From: Sulfitobacter sp. F26169L
Lineage (GTDB): Bacteria > Pseudomonadota > Alphaproteobacteria > Rhodobacterales > Rhodobacteraceae
Length of the DNA stretch: 64,000 bases
Reading direction: 5' to 3'
Assembly (NCBI RefSeq): GCF_026410285.1
Contig: NZ_JAPMLP010000003.1
Span: forward strand, 124,001 to 188,000
The notes under the pieces were generated by a model, which did no database searches, was not told where the DNA came from, and was given only the letters and a program-made list of their open reading frames with translations. The position numbers and the translations under genes are program-made. This document shows, piece by piece, positions 53,235 to 61,940 of this stretch (its first letter is position 1; each line of letters begins with the position of its first letter).

Positions 53235-53876
53235 ATGACACAAACTGCATTAATCACAGGCGCCTCGCGCGGCCTTGGTGCCGCGCTGGCAGAGGCGTTG
53301 GCCCCGCAATATCACATCATCGCAGTGGGCCGGACCGTTGGCGCACTCGAAGAGCTGGACGACCGGATCAAGGCCAAAGGCGGCAGTGCAACGCTTGCGC
53401 CGATGAACATCACGGAGGCCGGTGCGATGCAGACCCTGTGCCGTGGGATCCATGACCGCTGGGGCAAGCTTGATCTGTGGATGCACACCGCGGTGCATGC
53501 CGCCCCGCTGACACCGACTGACCATATCGATACAAAAGACCTTGAGAAATCGATCGAAGGCAACATCACAGCAACTGCGATGCTGATCAATTATGTCTCG
53601 CCCCTGCTGGCGCAGACCGGTCATGCGGTGTTCTTCGAAGACCCGATTGCAGGCAACAAGTTCTATGGCAGCTATGGCGCAACCAAAGCCGCGCAAATTG
53701 CCTTGGCGCGCAGTTGGCAGAACGAAACAGTGCGGATCGGTCCGCGGGTCGACATCGTTACCCCGAACCCGATGCCCACCGCAACCCGCGCGCGTTTTTT
53801 CCCCGGCGAGGATCGCACACCGCTGCACGATATCCACGAAGAGGCCGCGCGCCTGCTGGCAACACTTCAGAAATAA
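53235..53876 (+). CDS. Short-chain dehydrogenase/reductase
   Basis: The 213-residue SDR has the cofactor motif TGASRGLGAALAEAL at the N-terminus and the catalytic YxxxK in YGSYGATKAAQIAL (near residue 155). The characteristic NAG-type strand is replaced by MHTAVHAAPL, as in some shorter SDRs. Substrate and cofactor choice are not predictable. A GTG at 53193 in frame overlaps the previous stop, but the ATG at 53235 matches the family start. It lies between a small unknown gene and surE, and its 213-residue length is below the usual 245-250. Confidence 0.85.
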   Translation: MTQTALITGASRGLGAALAEALAPQYHIIAVGRTVGALEELDDRIKAKGGSATLAPMNITEAGAMQTLCRGIHDRWGKLDLWMHTAVHAAPLTPTDHIDTKDLEKSIEGNITATAMLINYVSPLLAQTGHAVFFEDPIAGNKFYGSYGATKAAQIALARSWQNETVRIGPRVDIVTPNPMPTATRARFFPGEDRTPLHDIHEEAARLLATLQK

Positions 53877-53936
53877 CGGCGCCCTTGCTTGCCCGAATGC
53901 GACGCCTCGCTTATCAAGGCGAAAAGGGGCAATTTC

Positions 53937-54722
53937 ATGCGTATTCTGATCACTAACGACGATGGCATCAATGCCCCGGGCCTAAAGGTGCTGGAGGGCA
54001 TTGCCACAGCGCTTGCGGGGCCGAAAGGCGAACTCTGGACAGTGGCCCCCGCGTTCGAGCAATCCGGCGTCGGTCATTGCATCAATTACACCAAGCCGAC
54101 CCTGATCACAGAACTGGCCCCGCGCCGCTTTATGATCGAGGGCAGTCCGGCAGATTGCATCCTTTGCGCGCTGTACGATCCGATGAAGGATGCCCGGCCC
54201 GATCTAATCCTGTCCGGTGTGAACCGCGGCAATAACGCGTCGGAGAACACGCTTTATTCCGGCACAATCGGCGCCGCAATTGAGGGTGCGTTACAGGGTG
54301 TTCCCTCAATCGCGTTATCGCAGTTCTATGGTCCCGCGAACCGCGACCTGGATGATCCGTTTGAGGCCGCAGTTGTCCACGGCGTCGATGTTTGCCGGCG
54401 CATCCTTGCGCAGAAATCACCGGCAGCAAACGGCTATAGCGTGTTCTGGAATGTTAACTTTCCCCCTGTCGCTGCTGCAAACGTCAAGGGGCTGCGCGTC
54501 GCGCCGCAAGGCCGCAGGCCCGGAGTGAATTTTTCAACTGTGCCCCATGACGCGCCTAACGGGCGGCGCTTTTTGTGGATCACAGGCGGCAATCAGCAGA
54601 TCCCGCCCGCAGCGGGATCTGATGCTGCAGTGAATCTCGAGGGTTATATTTCTGTCACGCCGATGCGAGCCGACCTCACGGCACATGACACTTTTGCAGA
54701 CATTACGGATCTGAACACATGA
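53937..54722 (+). CDS. surE: 5'/3'-nucleotidase SurE
   Basis: SurE is a metal-dependent nucleoside monophosphatase associated with stationary-phase survival. The 261-residue protein has the metal site [12 protein letters not shown] at its N-terminus, [26 protein letters not shown], and [20 protein letters not shown], all standard. AAAGGGG lies upstream of the ATG at 53937; the frame is open 48 bases further but without family similarity. Its stop overlaps the pcm start, a conserved pairing in proteobacteria. Confidence 0.95.
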   Translation: MRILITNDDGINAPGLKVLEGIATALAGPKGELWTVAPAFEQSGVGHCINYTKPTLITELAPRRFMIEGSPADCILCALYDPMKDARPDLILSGVNRGNNASENTLYSGTIGAAIEGALQGVPSIALSQFYGPANRDLDDPFEAAVVHGVDVCRRILAQKSPAANGYSVFWNVNFPPVAAANVKGLRVAPQGRRPGVNFSTVPHDAPNGRRFLWITGGNQQIPPAAGSDAAVNLEGYISVTPMRADLTAHDTFADITDLNT

Positions 54723-55381
54723 ACGATGGCTCCCCCGAGGAAATCGAAGCCGAACGCAAGATGCAGTTTCTCTACGCCCTGCGCTCTAAGGGTGTCACCG
54801 ACAAAAAGGTACTCGAAGCGATGGAGGCGATTGATCGCGGCCCCTTTATCCGCGGTTTGTTTGCCGGACGCGCCTACGAGGATATGCCTCTGCCCATCGC
54901 CTGCGGCCAGACCATCAGCCAACCCTCTGTCGTCGGGCTGATGACGCAGGCGCTGGAAATCACACCGCGTGACAAGGTCCTCGAAATCGGGACCGGATCA
55001 GGCTATCAGGCGGCTATTCTTTCAAAACTGGCACGGCGCGTCTACACTATCGACCGCCACCGCCGCCTTGTGAATGAAGCGCGCATCGTGTTCGAAGCGC
55101 TGGATCTCAACAACATTACCGCCATCACCGCCGATGGCAGCCATGGTCTTCCCGAGCAGGCCCCGTTTGACCGCATCATCGTGACCGCCGCCGCCGAAGA
55201 TCCCCCCAGCCCGCTGCTTGCGCAGCTTAAGGAAGGCGGGATTATGGTGCTTCCGGTTGGGCAATCGGACGCGGTACAGCACCTGATCCGTGTCCGAAAA
55301 ACCGCTGCCGGACTAGAATATGACGAAATGCGCGCAGTTCGCTTTGTTCCGCTCCTCGAAGGGTTGGGTAAAGACACATAG
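54719..55381 (+). CDS. pcm: Protein-L-isoaspartate O-methyltransferase
   Basis: Pcm methylates damaged isoaspartyl residues to start their repair. The 220-residue protein has the family motifs [17 protein letters not shown] (near residue 60), [18 protein letters not shown] (SAM motif I, near 86), [21 protein letters not shown] and the C-terminal [11 protein letters not shown]. The ATG overlaps the surE stop (ATGA), as commonly found. An NlpD-like lipoprotein follows after 60 bases, completing the surE-pcm-nlpD order. Confidence 0.95.
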   Translation: MNDGSPEEIEAERKMQFLYALRSKGVTDKKVLEAMEAIDRGPFIRGLFAGRAYEDMPLPIACGQTISQPSVVGLMTQALEITPRDKVLEIGTGSGYQAAILSKLARRVYTIDRHRRLVNEARIVFEALDLNNITAITADGSHGLPEQAPFDRIIVTAAAEDPPSPLLAQLKEGGIMVLPVGQSDAVQHLIRVRKTAAGLEYDEMRAVRFVPLLEGLGKDT

Positions 55382-55441
55382 TCTGGTATATTTTCGCAAA
55401 ATTCCGGGCACACGGAACGGGCAGTGACAAGGACTCCAGTA

Positions 55442-56686
55442 ATGAAATTTCTGAACACGCGCGGCGTAACCCGCTTCTCTCTACTTGCAGGCGCGGCCTG
55501 CATTGGATTATCGGGATGCGCAAAGCCGCTTGATTTCGATCTGCGCGGTCTCGGTGGCGGTTTCACCACGGCCAATGCCGCACAAGCACCGCTTGCGACG
55601 CGCCCGCAACCCGATGATCGCGGAGTGATCTCATACCCGAATTATCAGGTCGCCGTTGCACGGCGCGGCGACACGCTCGCTGATGTCGCCCGCCGTATCG
55701 GGCTGGACACAAACGCACTTGCCAAATTCAATGGAATTGATCCTTTCGTGACCCTGCGCAAGGATGAAATCATCGCCCTGCCCACCCGCGTGGCTGAACC
55801 ATCCCCCGCAACAGGTGCCGCCGCCACCGGACCAATCAAACCGGTCGACATTACTTCTGTCGCCGGCGATGCGATCGCGCGCGCGCCCGCAACACCCGGG
55901 GTTCAAACAACCGCACTGGCCCCCGCAAACACACCCAAAACGCAAACCGGCAAAGAACCGGTGCGCCACAAGGTCGAACGCGGCGAAACCGCATTCACAG
56001 TTGCGCGACTTTATTCAGTGCCGGTCAAGGATCTGGCTCAATGGAACGGTTTGGGCGCAGATTTCGCCATCCGTGAAGGCCAGTTCTTGTTGATTCCCGT
56101 ACCGACACAAAACCCGCCGAAAATTGCTCCGTCGAAGACCGAAACGGCCACACCGCTGCCTGGAGAAGGGTCAAGCACACCCACTCCCCCCTCCGCAACC
56201 AAGCCTCTACCGGCAGAAAAGGTAGCACCCGCCAAACCTGCAACGACAGCTGCCGCTCCGACACCCGAAACCACCGCAGTAGAAAAGCCTGCGAAACCCG
56301 TAGCCGACGTGGGGAAAACCACAAAACCCGCTTCATCCGGCAAACTGGTACGCCCCGTAAACGGCACCATTATACGTGAATACGCTAAAGGTAAAAACGA
56401 AGGTATCAACATCAAGGCCGCCGCCGGCACAGCAGTAAAAGCAGCAGACGCCGGAACCGTCGCCGCCATCACCAAAAGCGCGGATGGCGTGCCCATCGTT
56501 GTCGTGCGCCACGGCGGCAACCTGCTGACCGTCTATGCAAATGTTACCGATGTTGCGGTCAAGAAAGGCGATTCAGTTTCGCGTGGCCAGAACATCGCAA
56601 AACTACGCGGCGGATCAGACTCCTTTGTTCACTTCGAAGTGCGAAAGGGCTTCGACAGCGTCGATCCTAATCCCTACCTGAATTGA
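55442..56686 (+). CDS. nlpD: NlpD-like lipoprotein: two LysM domains and a degenerate LytM (peptidase M23) domain
   Basis: The 414-residue protein has a lipoprotein signal with lipobox LSGC (Cys near residue 25). It then has LysM domains at about 65-110 (AVARRGDTLADVARRIGLD) and 170-215 (VERGETAFTVARLYSVPVKD), a Pro/Ala/Thr-rich linker, and a LytM-like domain from about 325. In that domain the usual HxGxD metal motif reads NEGIN and the HxH motif reads FVH, so zinc ligands are lost. E. coli NlpD and EnvC have similarly inactive LytM domains that activate amidases, and the same role is inferred here. The start at 55442 is set by the lipoprotein signal. Confidence 0.9.
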   Translation: MKFLNTRGVTRFSLLAGAACIGLSGCAKPLDFDLRGLGGGFTTANAAQAPLATRPQPDDRGVISYPNYQVAVARRGDTLADVARRIGLDTNALAKFNGIDPFVTLRKDEIIALPTRVAEPSPATGAAATGPIKPVDITSVAGDAIARAPATPGVQTTALAPANTPKTQTGKEPVRHKVERGETAFTVARLYSVPVKDLAQWNGLGADFAIREGQFLLIPVPTQNPPKIAPSKTETATPLPGEGSSTPTPPSATKPLPAEKVAPAKPATTAAAPTPETTAVEKPAKPVADVGKTTKPASSGKLVRPVNGTIIREYAKGKNEGINIKAAAGTAVKAADAGTVAAITKSADGVPIVVVRHGGNLLTVYANVTDVAVKKGDSVSRGQNIAKLRGGSDSFVHFEVRKGFDSVDPNPYLN

Positions 56687-56720
56687 ACCCTATCTCTTTT
56701 GGCCGAAAATATCCCGGGGA

Positions 56721-56756
56721 GTCTCTGGCCATCGGCCAGAGACGGGGCGGCGCCCC
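56721..56756. repeat. Two adjacent hairpins between convergent nlpD and DUF815 genes
   Basis: A perfect 10-bp stem (GTCTCTGGCC and GGCCAGAGAC, 3-base loop) is followed directly by a GC-only stem (GGGGC-GGC-GCCCC). Just before it stands AAAATATCCCGGGG. I recall similar AAAATATCCCGGGG-plus-hairpin blocks between genes in Roseobacter genomes, which would make this a dispersed intergenic repeat; copy number cannot be checked here. It probably ends or protects both convergent transcripts. Confidence 0.55.
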
Positions 56757-56759
56757 ACC

Positions 56760-57602
56760 TTAGTGCAACGCCACGCCGCGCCGTCCCGCAAGATCGGTAA
56801 AATACTGCCATGCCACGCGTCCCGACCGGCTGCCGCGTGTGGCCTGCCACTCAATCGCTTCGGCGCGCAGGGTGTCGTCATCGATTTCCACACCATGGGC
56901 ATCGCAGTAACCGCGGATCATCGCCAGATATTGATCCTGATCGCAGGCATGAAATCCCAGCCACAGCCCGAAACGGTCGGACAATGAAACTTTCTCCTCA
57001 ACTGCTTCAGCAGGATTAATCGCTGATCCACGCTCGTTTTCGATCATGTCACGCGGCATCAAATGGCGGCGGTTCGATGTCGCATACAGCACCACGTTTT
57101 CCGGCCGCCCCTCAATCCCTCCATCCAGCACGGCTTTTAGTGATTTGTAATGTGCGTCATCGTGGCCAAAACTCAGATCGTCACAATAAAGGATGAACCG
57201 TTCCGGGGCACCGCGTAGCAGGTTCAGCAACCGCCCGACAGAAGGCAAATCCTCGCGCTGCAATTCCACCATCTTCAAATCAGGGTAATCTTGTTGAAGT
57301 GCGCCGTGTACAGCCTTGACGAGGCTTGATTTTCCCATGCCCCGCGCACCCCAAAGAAGTGCATTATTTGCGGGATACCCACCAGCGAACTGGGCCGTAT
57401 TCTGCAACAGGGTATCACGCGCCCGCTCTACTCCCAGCAACAACGAAATATCAATCCGCGCTACTTGCGACACCGGCTCCAGACGGTCGGGTCCTGTATG
57501 CCAGACAAACGCAGATGCAGACGAAAAATCCGGAGCGGCAAGCGGCGCGGGCGCAATCCGCTCCAGCGCCGCCGCTATCCGGTCCATCGGATCGTCAATC
57601 AT
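56760..57602 (-). CDS. DUF815-family AAA+ ATPase
   Basis: The 280-residue protein has a Walker A motif LLWGARGMGKSSLVKAVH (near residue 85), Walker B ILYCDDLSFG (near 138) and a sensor-like VVLYATSNRRHLMPR, matching the DUF815 group of AAA+ ATPases (YifB/IstB-like in size, not related in role). Its cellular function is unknown. The ATG overlaps the tatC stop by four bases, so it is the fourth gene of a tatA-tatB-tatC operon. Confidence 0.85.
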   Translation of the reverse strand: MIDDPMDRIAAALERIAPAPLAAPDFSSASAFVWHTGPDRLEPVSQVARIDISLLLGVERARDTLLQNTAQFAGGYPANNALLWGARGMGKSSLVKAVHGALQQDYPDLKMVELQREDLPSVGRLLNLLRGAPERFILYCDDLSFGHDDAHYKSLKAVLDGGIEGRPENVVLYATSNRRHLMPRDMIENERGSAINPAEAVEEKVSLSDRFGLWLGFHACDQDQYLAMIRGYCDAHGVEIDDDTLRAEAIEWQATRGSRSGRVAWQYFTDLAGRRGVALH

Positions 57603-58531
57603 ATGTCTCGGTCCTTGGATTCTGTCTCCTCGACAATCGGATCATCATATTCCATCTCGTCGGACATGGCCTCGAAATCCGCCTCGTCCTCATCATCGTA
57701 ATACCCGTCTGCCCGCAGTTGCGCTTCGCGCTTCGCGTCTACACGACTGACAAGGAAAATCGAAACCTCGTACAATCCATAGACAACCACAAACAGTATC
57801 AGCTGGGTGACAACATCAGGAGGCGTGACCAATGCCGCGAGCAGCAAAATCCCGACCAGCGCATATTTGCGCACATTGCGCAGCCCCTCTGCCGTGACCA
57901 GCCCCGCCTTGCCCATCAGGGTCAACAACACGGGAAGCTGGAAACAAAGACCAAAAGCAACGATCATTTTCAGCGTGATATCAAGGCTTTCATTCACCTT
58001 GCCGTTGAACACAATATCGATGCCTGTTGTCTTCACCTCTCCGGTTGCGATCATTGCCGACAGATATGACGCCGCATCCGAAAACCCGAGGAAAAACTGC
58101 ATCGCCAGCGGAACAACAACGTAATGCGCAAACGCCGCCCCCATCAGAAACAGAACAGGCGACGCGATCAGAAACGGCAGAAACGCGTTTTTCTCCTGTT
58201 TGTAGAGGCCCGGTGCAACAAACCGCCAAAGCTGCGTTGCGATCACCGGAAAACTGACAGCAAGGCCGCCCACCATAGAAATCCGGATCAGCGTAAAGAA
58301 ATACTCCTGCGGCGCAGTATATTGCATCACAGGATTGGGGTTGCCCAGATTGCGCATGGTATTTTCAATCGGCACCAGCAGGAAATCAAGGATCGCACTG
58401 CCGAACGAAAAGCAGATGATCATCCCCACCACAAACGCCAGCACCGATCGGATGAGGCGCGTGCGAAGCTCTGCCAGATGTTCGATCAGCGGCGCTGCGC
58501 TGTCGTCAATGTCGTTGTCACTGGCCGTCAT
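57599..58531 (-). CDS. tatC: Twin-arginine translocase subunit TatC
   Basis: TatC recognises twin-arginine signal peptides and forms the core of the Tat export system. The 310-residue protein has six membrane helices and the conserved [16 protein letters not shown] at the N-terminus, with the FxxPL-type segment after helix 1 and [18 protein letters not shown] text in the centre (read here as [16 protein letters not shown]). The last 60 residues are a long acidic cytoplasmic tail ([19 protein letters not shown]), longer than in E. coli. It overlaps tatB by four bases. Confidence 0.95.
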   Translation of the reverse strand: MTASDNDIDDSAAPLIEHLAELRTRLIRSVLAFVVGMIICFSFGSAILDFLLVPIENTMRNLGNPNPVMQYTAPQEYFFTLIRISMVGGLAVSFPVIATQLWRFVAPGLYKQEKNAFLPFLIASPVLFLMGAAFAHYVVVPLAMQFFLGFSDAASYLSAMIATGEVKTTGIDIVFNGKVNESLDITLKMIVAFGLCFQLPVLLTLMGKAGLVTAEGLRNVRKYALVGILLLAALVTPPDVVTQLILFVVVYGLYEVSIFLVSRVDAKREAQLRADGYYDDEDEADFEAMSDEMEYDDPIVEETESKDRDI

Positions 58532-58995
58532 GTATCTGCCTTCTTCTCGCTCAGGCTTTCATTCAGCGTGGCTTCCAGTTCTTCCGCCTTGGCCATCGCC
58601 TCTTTTGCCTCACGCGCCTTGCGCTCTGCTGCGGCGCGCGCGGTGCTTGCCTGAATGCGTTTGGCATTCTCCGCACGCTCTGCCGACAGTTTTCCCGTCT
58701 CGCTGGTCGGGTCCAGATCGGTCAGCGAACTTGCCGCGTCCTTTACTCCGTCCATCGCCGTGCCGATGGGGTTGCTTGCCGCTTTCAACGATTTGCTCAG
58801 CCCGTCGGTCACTTCACGCACCCCCGACTGGTCGGCAGCATCGTTCATGGCGCTGGAAAACTCCCGCGCCATCCCCTTGGCCTTGCCCACAAACTGGCCG
58901 ACGCGGCGAAACATCACCGGCAAATCTTTGGGGCCAACAACGATCAACGCCACAACCCCGACCACCAGCATTTCGGTCATGCCAAGATCGAACAT
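58528..58995 (-). CDS. tatB: Sec-independent translocase subunit TatB
   Basis: The 155-residue protein has the TatB pattern: an N-terminal membrane helix starting [20 protein letters not shown], the [10 protein letters not shown] hinge, and a long amphipathic helix with charged tail. TatB helps TatC dock twin-arginine substrates. The gene ends overlapping tatC and begins 5 bases after tatA. The C-terminal Ala/Glu/Lys-rich region is typical and of variable length. Confidence 0.94.
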   Translation of the reverse strand: MFDLGMTEMLVVGVVALIVVGPKDLPVMFRRVGQFVGKAKGMAREFSSAMNDAADQSGVREVTDGLSKSLKAASNPIGTAMDGVKDAASSLTDLDPTSETGKLSAERAENAKRIQASTARAAAERKAREAKEAMAKAEELEATLNESLSEKKADT

Positions 58996-59000
58996 AGGTT

Positions 59001-59219
59001 TTACACCTTGTCCTTTGGCTCGACATCAGGCTGCGGCACGTCCGCGATATCCGCTGAATCGTCTTTCAACTGCTGCTCGCCTTCGCTGATGCCTTTTTTG
59101 AAGCTGGTGATGCCCTTGCCCACTTCGCCCATCAAAGACGAGATTTTACCCCGCCCGAACAGAACCAGCACAACAACCGCAATCAGCAGCAGGCCCGGCA
59201 ATCCAATATTGTTCAACAT
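59001..59219 (-). CDS. tatA: Sec-independent translocase subunit TatA
   Basis: The 72-residue protein begins with a membrane helix ([18 protein letters not shown]), the FGRGKIS hinge and an amphipathic helix ([16 protein letters not shown]), then an acidic tail. TatA oligomerises to let folded proteins cross the membrane. AGGAGACAT lies before the start. It is the first gene of tatA-tatB-tatC-DUF815, with its promoter in the 177-bp gap shared with the divergent WYL regulator. Confidence 0.94.
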   Translation of the reverse strand: MLNNIGLPGLLLIAVVVLVLFGRGKISSLMGEVGKGITSFKKGISEGEQQLKDDSADIADVPQPDVEPKDKV

Positions 59220-59396
59220 TCTATGTCTCCTGTGAAGAAATCATCGCGCCCGCCGCCGCTGGCGGGCTTTCAACATAGAGATAGCAAAACCGCTGCGCTG
59301 CAAAAACCGCAAACTGCCGGAATGACGTTTATGAAGACCTGAAATGAAATGGTTTGCGGCCTTGCCGATCACTCCTGACAGGTTTATGTCAGTTGC

Positions 59397-60062
59397 ATGC
59401 CCCGCTCCGACCGACTTTTCCAGATATTGCAGATCCTGCGCGATGGCGCGCTGCATACCGCGCAGGATCTTGCGGATCAGACGGGCGTTTCAACCCGCAC
59501 GCTTTATCGTGATATGGATACGCTCGCCGCTTCGGGCATTCCGGTGAAGGGGACGCGGGGCACCGGCTATCGTCTGGATCGCGTGATCACCCTGCCGCCG
59601 CTAACCCTTACTCCGGTAGAGCTTGAGGTGTTGAACCTCGGCCTTGCAATCACTGCCGAACTTGCCGACCCTGATCTGAAAGCGGCGGCAAACACGCTGG
59701 CTGACAAACTGGACGCGGCGCAGCCCGAAACAGCTGTGGCGGAATCGGAGCGTTGGAAATTCGGCGCCTCACCCTTTGGCGATGCCGCACACGGGTTTGC
59801 ACAGATGCCGACATTGCGCGCTGCAATCAAAGCACGTCAGAAGCTACGCATCACGTATACATCGAATGACGGCGCGGTAACCTCACGCACGATCCGCCCG
59901 CTGCATATCGAATACTGGCACCGCATCTGGACCCTGACCGCGTGGTGTGAATTGCGCAGCGCACATCGCCTGTTCAGGCTTGATCTCATCACCACCGCCC
60001 AGGCCCTGCCCGAACTGTTCAGCGACGAGGCAGGCAAGACGCTGGCCGATTACAATCCCTAG
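59397..60062 (+). CDS. HTH-11/WYL-domain transcriptional regulator (YafY type)
   Basis: The 221-residue protein has an N-terminal winged helix (RLFQILQILRDGALHTAQDL, then TGVSTRTLYRDMDTLAASG at residues 28-46) and a WYL domain from about residue 140 (KARQKLRITYTSNDG, RPLHIEYWHRIWTLTAW). WYL domains sense ligands such as nucleotides or nucleic acids. Regulatory targets are not evident; it is divergent from tatA. Its TAG stop overlaps, on the opposite strand, the stop of the Lin0512 gene. Confidence 0.87.
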   Translation: MPRSDRLFQILQILRDGALHTAQDLADQTGVSTRTLYRDMDTLAASGIPVKGTRGTGYRLDRVITLPPLTLTPVELEVLNLGLAITAELADPDLKAAANTLADKLDAAQPETAVAESERWKFGASPFGDAAHGFAQMPTLRAAIKARQKLRITYTSNDGAVTSRTIRPLHIEYWHRIWTLTAWCELRSAHRLFRLDLITTAQALPELFSDEAGKTLADYNP

Positions 60063-60415
60063 CGCTTCAGCGTCCAGCCGGTCTGCTTGGGCAAAAACGC
60101 CTCAACGCTGGCTTGCGCCACAACAATGATTTCACCGTTTGACGGCACATTCAGACCACCCTGAACCGCCCGTACCTCAGCGCGGCCACGTGGCAAGGTG
60201 GCGCGCAGTGCCTCCAGATCGAGCTTGTCCGGCTCTTGAACCGCTACCGTGACTTGCACCCGCATCGCATCGTGCGGCAGATCCAGCACCCCGAACAGCG
60301 GCAGGGAAGAATGGCGAAACGCATCTTCTATCGCCCGTTTGGCGGCCTTGGTGTAATCCATCCCGTGCAGATCGTTGCCCATGCCCATTTCGATGATCAA
60401 CCGCTGTTCACTCAT
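60059..60415 (-). CDS. Lin0512-family protein, second copy
   Basis: The 118-residue protein belongs to the Lin0512 family (PF09585), whose function is unknown. It has the family start RLIIEMGMGNDLHGMDYTKA, a central VQVTVAVQEPDKLDLEAL and a C-terminal GEIIVVAQASVE. It is about 35-40 percent identical by eye to the gene just upstream, with matching GMG and DYT landmarks. Its start overlaps that gene's stop by four bases, and its stop overlaps the convergent WYL gene's stop. Confidence 0.85.
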   Translation of the reverse strand: MSEQRLIIEMGMGNDLHGMDYTKAAKRAIEDAFRHSSLPLFGVLDLPHDAMRVQVTVAVQEPDKLDLEALRATLPRGRAEVRAVQGGLNVPSNGEIIVVAQASVEAFLPKQTGWTLKR

Positions 60416-60759
60416 GTCGCACGCTCCATGTCAAACCCTACAGACAGGGCGACATTGGCCATAATCGTCGGGTTGCCGCTGCCGTCGGGTCGCGCCACAT
60501 CGAGACCACCATGACCGACGTTTACCGTTACTTGACCGTATGGAAACACCTCGCGCAGCGCTTGTGAGTCAACTGCATCGGGCTTCTGCACACCCACGTC
60601 GAGGGTGATGTGCATGTCTTCTTTGTCAAAGCCGAACAGCTCTGCCAGATTGATCGAGTTGTGCCACAACGCGTCCTGCACAGCGCGTCTGGCCGCTTGG
60701 GTATAGTCCCCGCGCCGCAGGGATGTTCCCATCCCGAATTCCACCAACAGCTTTTGCAT
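60412..60759 (-). CDS. Lin0512-family protein, first copy
   Basis: The 115-residue protein is a second Lin0512 member: KLLVEFGMGTSLRRGDYTQA at the start, DMHITLDVGVQKPDAVDSQAL in the middle, and NPTIMANVALSVGFDM at the end. Two tandem divergent copies suggest a heteromer. It begins 3 bases after the stop of the ABC ATPase gene, so the three genes are one unit. No signal peptide or membrane segment is present. Confidence 0.85.
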   Translation of the reverse strand: MQKLLVEFGMGTSLRRGDYTQAARRAVQDALWHNSINLAELFGFDKEDMHITLDVGVQKPDAVDSQALREVFPYGQVTVNVGHGGLDVARPDGSGNPTIMANVALSVGFDMERAT

Positions 60760-60762
60760 GTG

Positions 60763-61857
60763 TCACCCCTGTTCTTTGGTTACGTCAAAGACGAAACACT
60801 TGTCCCGCCTTATGGTCAGCCACATTACAGTGCCTGCATCCGGCATAAACACGTTCGGAACCGTTGCTTTCAGGATTGATCCGTCGTGATCCATTTTGAA
60901 TTCGATCAGGCTTTCGCTGCCCATAAAGCGCGCGCGTTGCACGATTGCGCGTGCCGGTGTGCCATCGGCGGCAGTGGGCAGCGGGCCTTTGCCTGCGCGA
61001 TCAAAATCAATGCGCACGTGCTGCGGGCGGAACACGATATCAACAGCCGTACCATCAGGCACACCCGGCGCCAGAAAGCGGCCGAATGCGGTATGCGCCA
61101 AAGCGCCCGACACTTCGGCGCGCACAACATTGGCATCCGAAAAGAACGACACCGCCGCACGGTCCAGAGGCCGCGTATAAACGTTGTAGGGCGCGCCCTG
61201 CTGAACGATCTTGCCATCGCGCATAAGCGCAATTTCATCGGCCATGCGCATCGCTTCGTCAGGTTCATGAGTGACCAGCAACACGGCTGTGTCTTCTTCT
61301 TTCAGAATGCTCAATGTCTCGTCGCGGATACCGTCACGCAGGCGGTTATCCAGACCGCTGAACGGCTCGTCCATCAGCATGATCCGCGGCTTGGGTGCCA
61401 GCGCGCGCGCCAGTGCCACGCGCTGCTGCTCGCCGCCCGACAACTGGTGCGGATAGCCGTCGATAAACCGCTTGAGGTCCACCCGCTCCAGCAGTTCTTC
61501 TACACGCGCGCGTTTGAATGCCTTAGTGCCGCGCAAGCCATAAGCGACGTTGCCAGCAACACTCAGGTGCGGGAACAGCGCAAAATCCTGAAACATCAGG
61601 CCAATCTCGCGCCGTTCCGGCGGGACACGAAAGACGGTGTCGCAGATCAGGTTGCCGTCCACAAAGATACTGCCACTGTCCTGCATTTCAACGCCTGCGA
61701 TCATCCGCAAGGTGGTTGATTTACCGCAGCCCGACGGCCCCAGCAGGCAGGTCACCTGCCCTGGCATGATGGTAAGGCTCACGTCATCCACAACGGCGCG
61801 GCCATCAAAGCTGCGCCTGAGGTTGCGAATTTCGAGGCGCGGAATCTGTTGGTCCAT
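60763..61857 (-). CDS. ABC transporter ATP-binding protein, FbpC/PotA-like (without permease in window)
   Basis: The 364-residue ATPase has Walker A GPSGCGKST (residues 40-48), the signature LSGGEQQRVALARAL (near 138), Walker B RIMLMDEPFSGLD, and a C-terminal regulatory TOBE-like domain (residues 240-364, with VFRPQHVRIDF). The domain pattern is that of iron, thiamine or polyamine import ATPases. No permease or binding protein is adjacent; the next genes are the Lin0512 pair. The ATG at 61857 is preferred to 61866 by alignment. It is 83 bases after the AlkC-like gene. Confidence 0.88.
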   Translation of the reverse strand: MDQQIPRLEIRNLRRSFDGRAVVDDVSLTIMPGQVTCLLGPSGCGKSTTLRMIAGVEMQDSGSIFVDGNLICDTVFRVPPERREIGLMFQDFALFPHLSVAGNVAYGLRGTKAFKRARVEELLERVDLKRFIDGYPHQLSGGEQQRVALARALAPKPRIMLMDEPFSGLDNRLRDGIRDETLSILKEEDTAVLLVTHEPDEAMRMADEIALMRDGKIVQQGAPYNVYTRPLDRAAVSFFSDANVVRAEVSGALAHTAFGRFLAPGVPDGTAVDIVFRPQHVRIDFDRAGKGPLPTAADGTPARAIVQRARFMGSESLIEFKMDHDGSILKATVPNVFMPDAGTVMWLTIRRDKCFVFDVTKEQG

Positions 61858-61940
61858 GACTGGCATATCCGATCATTTCTGTCGGATTGCTGCTATCAGT
61901 GCTTCTTCATGCCTGCAAGGACCGCGTTGGTCGGGCGCCC

